From contig JALSKR010000274.1 in assembly GCA_026988735.1 (NCBI GenBank), forward strand, positions 1 through 6,490: a DNA stretch of 6,490 bases. The letters run 5' to 3'. Shown one piece after another: positions 6,348-6,490 of the stretch. The number at the start of each line of letters is the position of its first letter. Position 1 is the first letter of the stretch. The position numbers were made by a program, and so were the translations under genes. The notes beneath the pieces are model-generated. The model had not been told where the DNA came from, did no database searches, and was given only the letters and a program-made list of their open reading frames with translations. Source of the stretch: Sulfurimonas sp. (GTDB lineage: Bacteria > Campylobacterota > Campylobacteria > Campylobacterales > Sulfurimonadaceae).

Positions 6348-6352
6348 TTAAA
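6348..6352. repeat. Target-site duplication, right copy
   Basis: TTAAA directly after the right terminal inverted repeat, identical to 6181-6185. Confidence 0.65.
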
Positions 6353-6385
6353 TAAAATCCAATTGGTAGCCTATTCCAATACTAA

Positions 6386-6490
6386 TCAACTCTTAATAAA
6401 TCCATAATCTAATCTGACCATCGAAAAAAGCATCAAAGCTTCAGCTAAATTTTGAGTTGTATCAACAATTTTTCTTCCTATATTTTGAAC
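6386..6490 (-). CDS. C-terminal tail of a probable IS5-type transposase (continues beyond the window)
   Basis: Reading leftward from the window edge, one frame stays open for 34 codons to a TGA (complement of 6386-6388); the other two leftward frames hit stops early. The peptide ends with NLAEALMLFSMVRLDYGFIKS-like sequence. Its core LAEALMLFSMVRL resembles the SEALIYLAMIRL segment near the C-terminus of IS5-family DDE transposases, where it is followed by LMLRRL-type residues that are absent here. So it may be an altered or decayed end. Only the tail is visible, so whether the gene is intact, which family it belongs to, and whether it mobilises the adjacent palindromic element cannot be told. 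A chance open frame of this length in AT-rich DNA is also possible. Confidence 0.4.
   Translation of the reverse strand, partial: VQNIGRKIVDTTQNLAEALMLFSMVRLDYGFIKS

Noticed and set aside
6365..6376. GGTAGCCTATTCC beyond the MITE resembling (inverted) the ATAGGCAACC inside it
   Set aside because: Only about nine of ten bases match and the symmetry register differs; likely chance in a short AT-rich region.

Overview
This AT-rich window looks like chromosome from a Campylobacterota (epsilonproteobacterial) bacterium, most likely a free-living Sulfurimonas/Sulfuricurvum-type lineage. That rests on the low GC, the protein styles, the tightly packed gene order, and the order aroB - MscS channel - MTTase - FtsH-like - BioV, which from memory also occurs in Helicobacter pylori. 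The genus is an inference; the sequence alone does not fix it.

Positions 1-5429 are one rightward operon with no intergenic space: the 3' part of aroB, a large MscS-type channel, the tRNA methylthiotransferase mtaB, an FtsH-like membrane AAA ATPase and a short alpha/beta-hydrolase of the BioV type. Junctions are overlaps of 1 or 14 nt or direct abutment, which implies translational coupling. The genes have no obvious shared pathway (shikimate, osmotic safety valve, tRNA modification, membrane AAA machine, biotin). The FtsH-like protein keeps the membrane and ATPase parts, but its protease HEXXH site reads YQAGK, so it should be a pseudoprotease.

After a 135-bp gap with small AT-rich repeats comes mog (molybdopterin adenylyltransferase), with its own good ribosome binding site.

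The last 392 bp (6099-6490) are accessory in character. They hold an extended -10 promoter-like site, then a 162-bp palindromic element with 16-bp perfect terminal inverted repeats and a 5-bp target duplication (a MITE-like, non-autonomous transposon). Inside the element is a near-consensus outward-facing sigma-70 promoter (TTGACA, 17 bp, TACAAT). At the edge is a leftward reading frame that looks like the C-terminal tail of an IS5-type transposase. The likeliest history is that mobile elements landed downstream of mog and separated an old promoter from its gene.

No tRNA, rRNA, CRISPR array or complete autonomous transposon was seen.
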